Positions 23,651 through 25,102 of a stretch of 25,102 bases of DNA are shown here, piece after piece. The translations under genes and the position numbers were made by a program. The DNA comes from Actinomycetota bacterium (GTDB lineage: Bacteria; Actinomycetota; Actinomycetes; Nanopelagicales; Nanopelagicaceae), in contig JAPLBI010000058.1 in assembly GCA_026392815.1 (NCBI GenBank), positions 1 to 25,102 on the forward strand. The letters are read 5' to 3'. The notes beneath the pieces were generated by a model, which saw only the letters and a list, made by a program, of their open reading frames with translations, made no database searches and was not told the DNA's origin. Position 1 is the first letter of the stretch; each line of letters begins with the position of its first letter.

Positions 23651-24931
23651 ATGGCAACGCAATCAAAGGCGCTAATCGACGATCTAAAGTGGCGCGGTCT
23701 CTTCTCGCAATCAACCGATGAAGGAGCGCTTATTCAAGCGCTATCAAAGCCGACCACTCTCTACATCGGCTTCGATCCCACCGCCCCAAGTTTGCACGTA
23801 GGAAACCTCGTTGTTCTGCTGGCCCTGCGCCGCTTTCAACTAGCGGGCCATATTCCAATCGCACTTGTCGGGGGAGCGACCGGTTTAATTGGTGACCCCA
23901 GCGGAAAGAGCGAAGAACGCAGCCTCAACACAACTGATGTGGTTGTAGCTTGGGTAGAACGTATCCGAGTACAGGTCTCAAAGTACTTAGATTTCAACGC
24001 CAAAGATAACGCCGCAATTGTTGCCAATAACCTTGATTGGACATCACCACTTTCTGCTATCGAATTCCTGCGCGATGTCGGAAAGCACTTCAGCGTCAAC
24101 CAAATGCTTGCTAAGGACTCAGTTTCATCACGCCTTGAGGCAGGTGGTATTTCATACACTGAATTTTCCTATCAAGTTCTTCAATCATTCGATTTCCTTG
24201 AACTTTTCCGCCGCCACAACTGCACGCTCCAATTAGGTGGCTCTGATCAATGGGGAAATATCACTGCAGGTCTAGATCTAATTCGCCGCGTTGAATCTGG
24301 TAGCGCACATGCTTTAACAATCCCGCTGCTTGCTAAGGCTGATGGTTCTAAGTTTGGAAAAACTGCAGGGGGTGCAATCTGGCTAGATCCAGAGATGACT
24401 TCTCCTTATGCGTTCTTCCAATACTGGTTGAACACTGACGATAAAGATGTCATCAACTTCTTAAAGGTTTTCTCTTTCAAATCTCGCGAAGAGATAGAAG
24501 CGCTTGAAAAATCACACTCTGAAAACCCTGGCGCACGTGAGGCGCATCGCGCACTTGCTCGCGAACTAACGTCACTCGTTCATAGCGCTCAAATTTGCGA
24601 TCGCGTAGAAGCAGCAGCGCGTGCGCTCTTTGGACAAGGCGAACTTTCAGAGTTAGATGAGGCAACTTTGACGGCCGCACTTGCAGAACTTCCTCGCACA
24701 ACTGTTAAGAGCGGCGAACCAATACCAACTTGGGTAGATCTCCTTGCAGCAACTGGTGTCGTCGATTCAAAGTCTGCCGCCCGCCGAATCGTTAAAGAGG
24801 GTGGGGCGTATTTGAATAACGCCAAGATCTCTGGCGAAGACTTTGCCCCCTCAAAAAGCGACTTTTTATGCGGTAAATATGCAGTTTTGCGTAAAGGAAA
24901 GCGCGATCTTGCAGCGGTAGAGCTGGTCTAA
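23651..24931 (+). CDS. tyrS: Tyrosyl-tRNA synthetase
   Basis: TyrS charges tRNA-Tyr. The 426-residue class I enzyme has the HIGH-type motif HVGN (49-52) after YIGFDPTAPSL, GGATGLIGDPSGKSEER, YQVLQSFDF, GGSDQWGNITAGLDLIRR and the KMSKS-type motif KFGKT (234-238). A C-terminal S4 RNA-binding domain is visible in SKSAARRIVKEGGAYLNNAKIS. I choose ATG 23651, with GGGGGAG 11 nt before it; a GTG at 23639 overlapping the argH stop would add four residues. It is probably co-transcribed with argH (8 nt gap). A strong promoter follows the gene. Confidence 0.96.
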   Translation: MATQSKALIDDLKWRGLFSQSTDEGALIQALSKPTTLYIGFDPTAPSLHVGNLVVLLALRRFQLAGHIPIALVGGATGLIGDPSGKSEERSLNTTDVVVAWVERIRVQVSKYLDFNAKDNAAIVANNLDWTSPLSAIEFLRDVGKHFSVNQMLAKDSVSSRLEAGGISYTEFSYQVLQSFDFLELFRRHNCTLQLGGSDQWGNITAGLDLIRRVESGSAHALTIPLLAKADGSKFGKTAGGAIWLDPEMTSPYAFFQYWLNTDDKDVINFLKVFSFKSREEIEALEKSHSENPGAREAHRALARELTSLVHSAQICDRVEAAARALFGQGELSELDEATLTAALAELPRTTVKSGEPIPTWVDLLAATGVVDSKSAARRIVKEGGAYLNNAKISGEDFAPSKSDFLCGKYAVLRKGKRDLAAVELV

Positions 24932-24932
24932 A

Positions 24933-24964
24933 AGCCACGCGGGCTAGCGTTTTCGCACGTTTTT
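24933..24964 (+). terminator. Weak terminator-like structure after tyrS
   Basis: Just after the tyrS stop AGCC (24933-24936) can pair with GGCT (24942-24945), then GCG-TTTT-CGC (24947-24956) and a run of five T (24960-24964). The stems are only 4 and 3 bp, so it may end the arg-tyrS transcript only in part. Confidence 0.35.
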
Positions 24965-24966
24965 AC

Positions 24967-24978
24967 GCATAAATATGC
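24967..24978. promoter_or_regulatory. ARG-box-like palindrome between tyrS and the downstream promoter
   Basis: GCATAAATATGC here is identical over all 12 bases to the first argC box at 17605-17616. A second half-site TTGCA follows at 24985-24989 but its partner half is poor, so this is a single box with a half box. It lies about 58 nt before the -35 of the strong promoter at 25036, and 36 nt after tyrS. Confidence 0.55.
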
Positions 24979-25035
24979 AAATTTTTGCAATTTAGAGGCT
25001 ATGACCAATGCCACTGGTAATCGGGCTAGGCCGAT

Positions 25036-25064
25036 TTGACCCTCACGCTGCACACGCCTATAGT
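25036..25064 (+). promoter_or_regulatory. Strong housekeeping promoter, probably for a ribosomal RNA operon
   Basis: TTGACC (25036-25041) and TATAGT (25059-25064) stand 17 nt apart, close to the ideal main sigma promoter and by far the best in the window. Start of transcription would be near 25071. The first 30 nt of the transcript hold no start codon with a ribosome site and the window ends at 25102. In several actinobacteria an rrn operon follows tyrS, so a 16S rRNA gene is the likely target; this is inference because no rRNA sequence is visible. Confidence 0.65.
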
Positions 25065-25102
25065 TACGCTCCTTGCTGTGTGAACGGACGATTAGGCCGT
25101 AC

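Noticed and set aside
25065..25102. Start of 16S rRNA or an antitermination boxA after the last promoter
   Set aside because: No 16S sequence is reached and the TGTGTGAAC piece is too weak to call boxA.

Overview
This window looks like housekeeping chromosome from an actinobacterium (Actinomycetota) with moderate G+C, roughly 50% by eye. The gene order points there: a SufR-type regulator in front of sufB-sufD-Rieske-sufC-sufS-sufU-sufT, a fabG-fabI pair of mabA/inhA type, infC-rpmI-rplT-(rRNA methyltransferase)-pheS-pheT, and an arg cluster followed by tyrS and a very strong promoter. Very short or overlapping gene junctions and low-G+C actinobacterial proteins suggest a streamlined, perhaps freshwater (acI/Nanopelagicales-like) lineage; that placement is inference.

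Layout. 1-1022 (minus): 5' end of transketolase and heme A synthase ctaA. 1113-7425 (plus): a complete Suf iron-sulfur assembly operon with its own Fe-S-sensing regulator. 7475-9343 (plus): an ABC exporter half-molecule whose 3' end overlaps a convergent SURF1 gene by 60 nt; SURF1 and a DUF3099 membrane protein lie on the minus strand (9284-10363). 10446-11871 (plus): fatty-acid synthesis fabG-fabI. 11851-13302: promoter, structured leader and the IF3/L35/L20 operon, with infC starting at an ATC codon. 13346-14125: SpoU-family rRNA methyltransferase. 14183-17610: pheS-pheT. 17605-23642: two ARG boxes and argC-J-B-D-R-H without argF or argG. 23651-24931: tyrS. 25036-25064: a near-consensus promoter running out of the window, probably for an rRNA operon, preceded by a third ARG-box-like palindrome.

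The strangest feature is that five core genes (sufS, fabI, rplT, pheS and the argC/argJ junction) each lack a short block, about 25 to 80 nt, of otherwise highly conserved sequence. Four losses also shift the frame and one (rplT) is in frame. The sequence on both sides is well conserved and the required frame shifts differ from case to case. I read this mainly as assembly or sequencing deletions, because the organism could hardly live without PheS, L20 and FabI; true lesions cannot be excluded from the sequence alone.

A second theme is transcription. Most first genes of transcription units have no Shine-Dalgarno sequence and carry a TANNNT hexamer ending 6-7 nt before the start codon, the layout of leaderless mRNAs. 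I found no mobile element, CRISPR array, tRNA gene or recognisable new defence or biosynthetic system.
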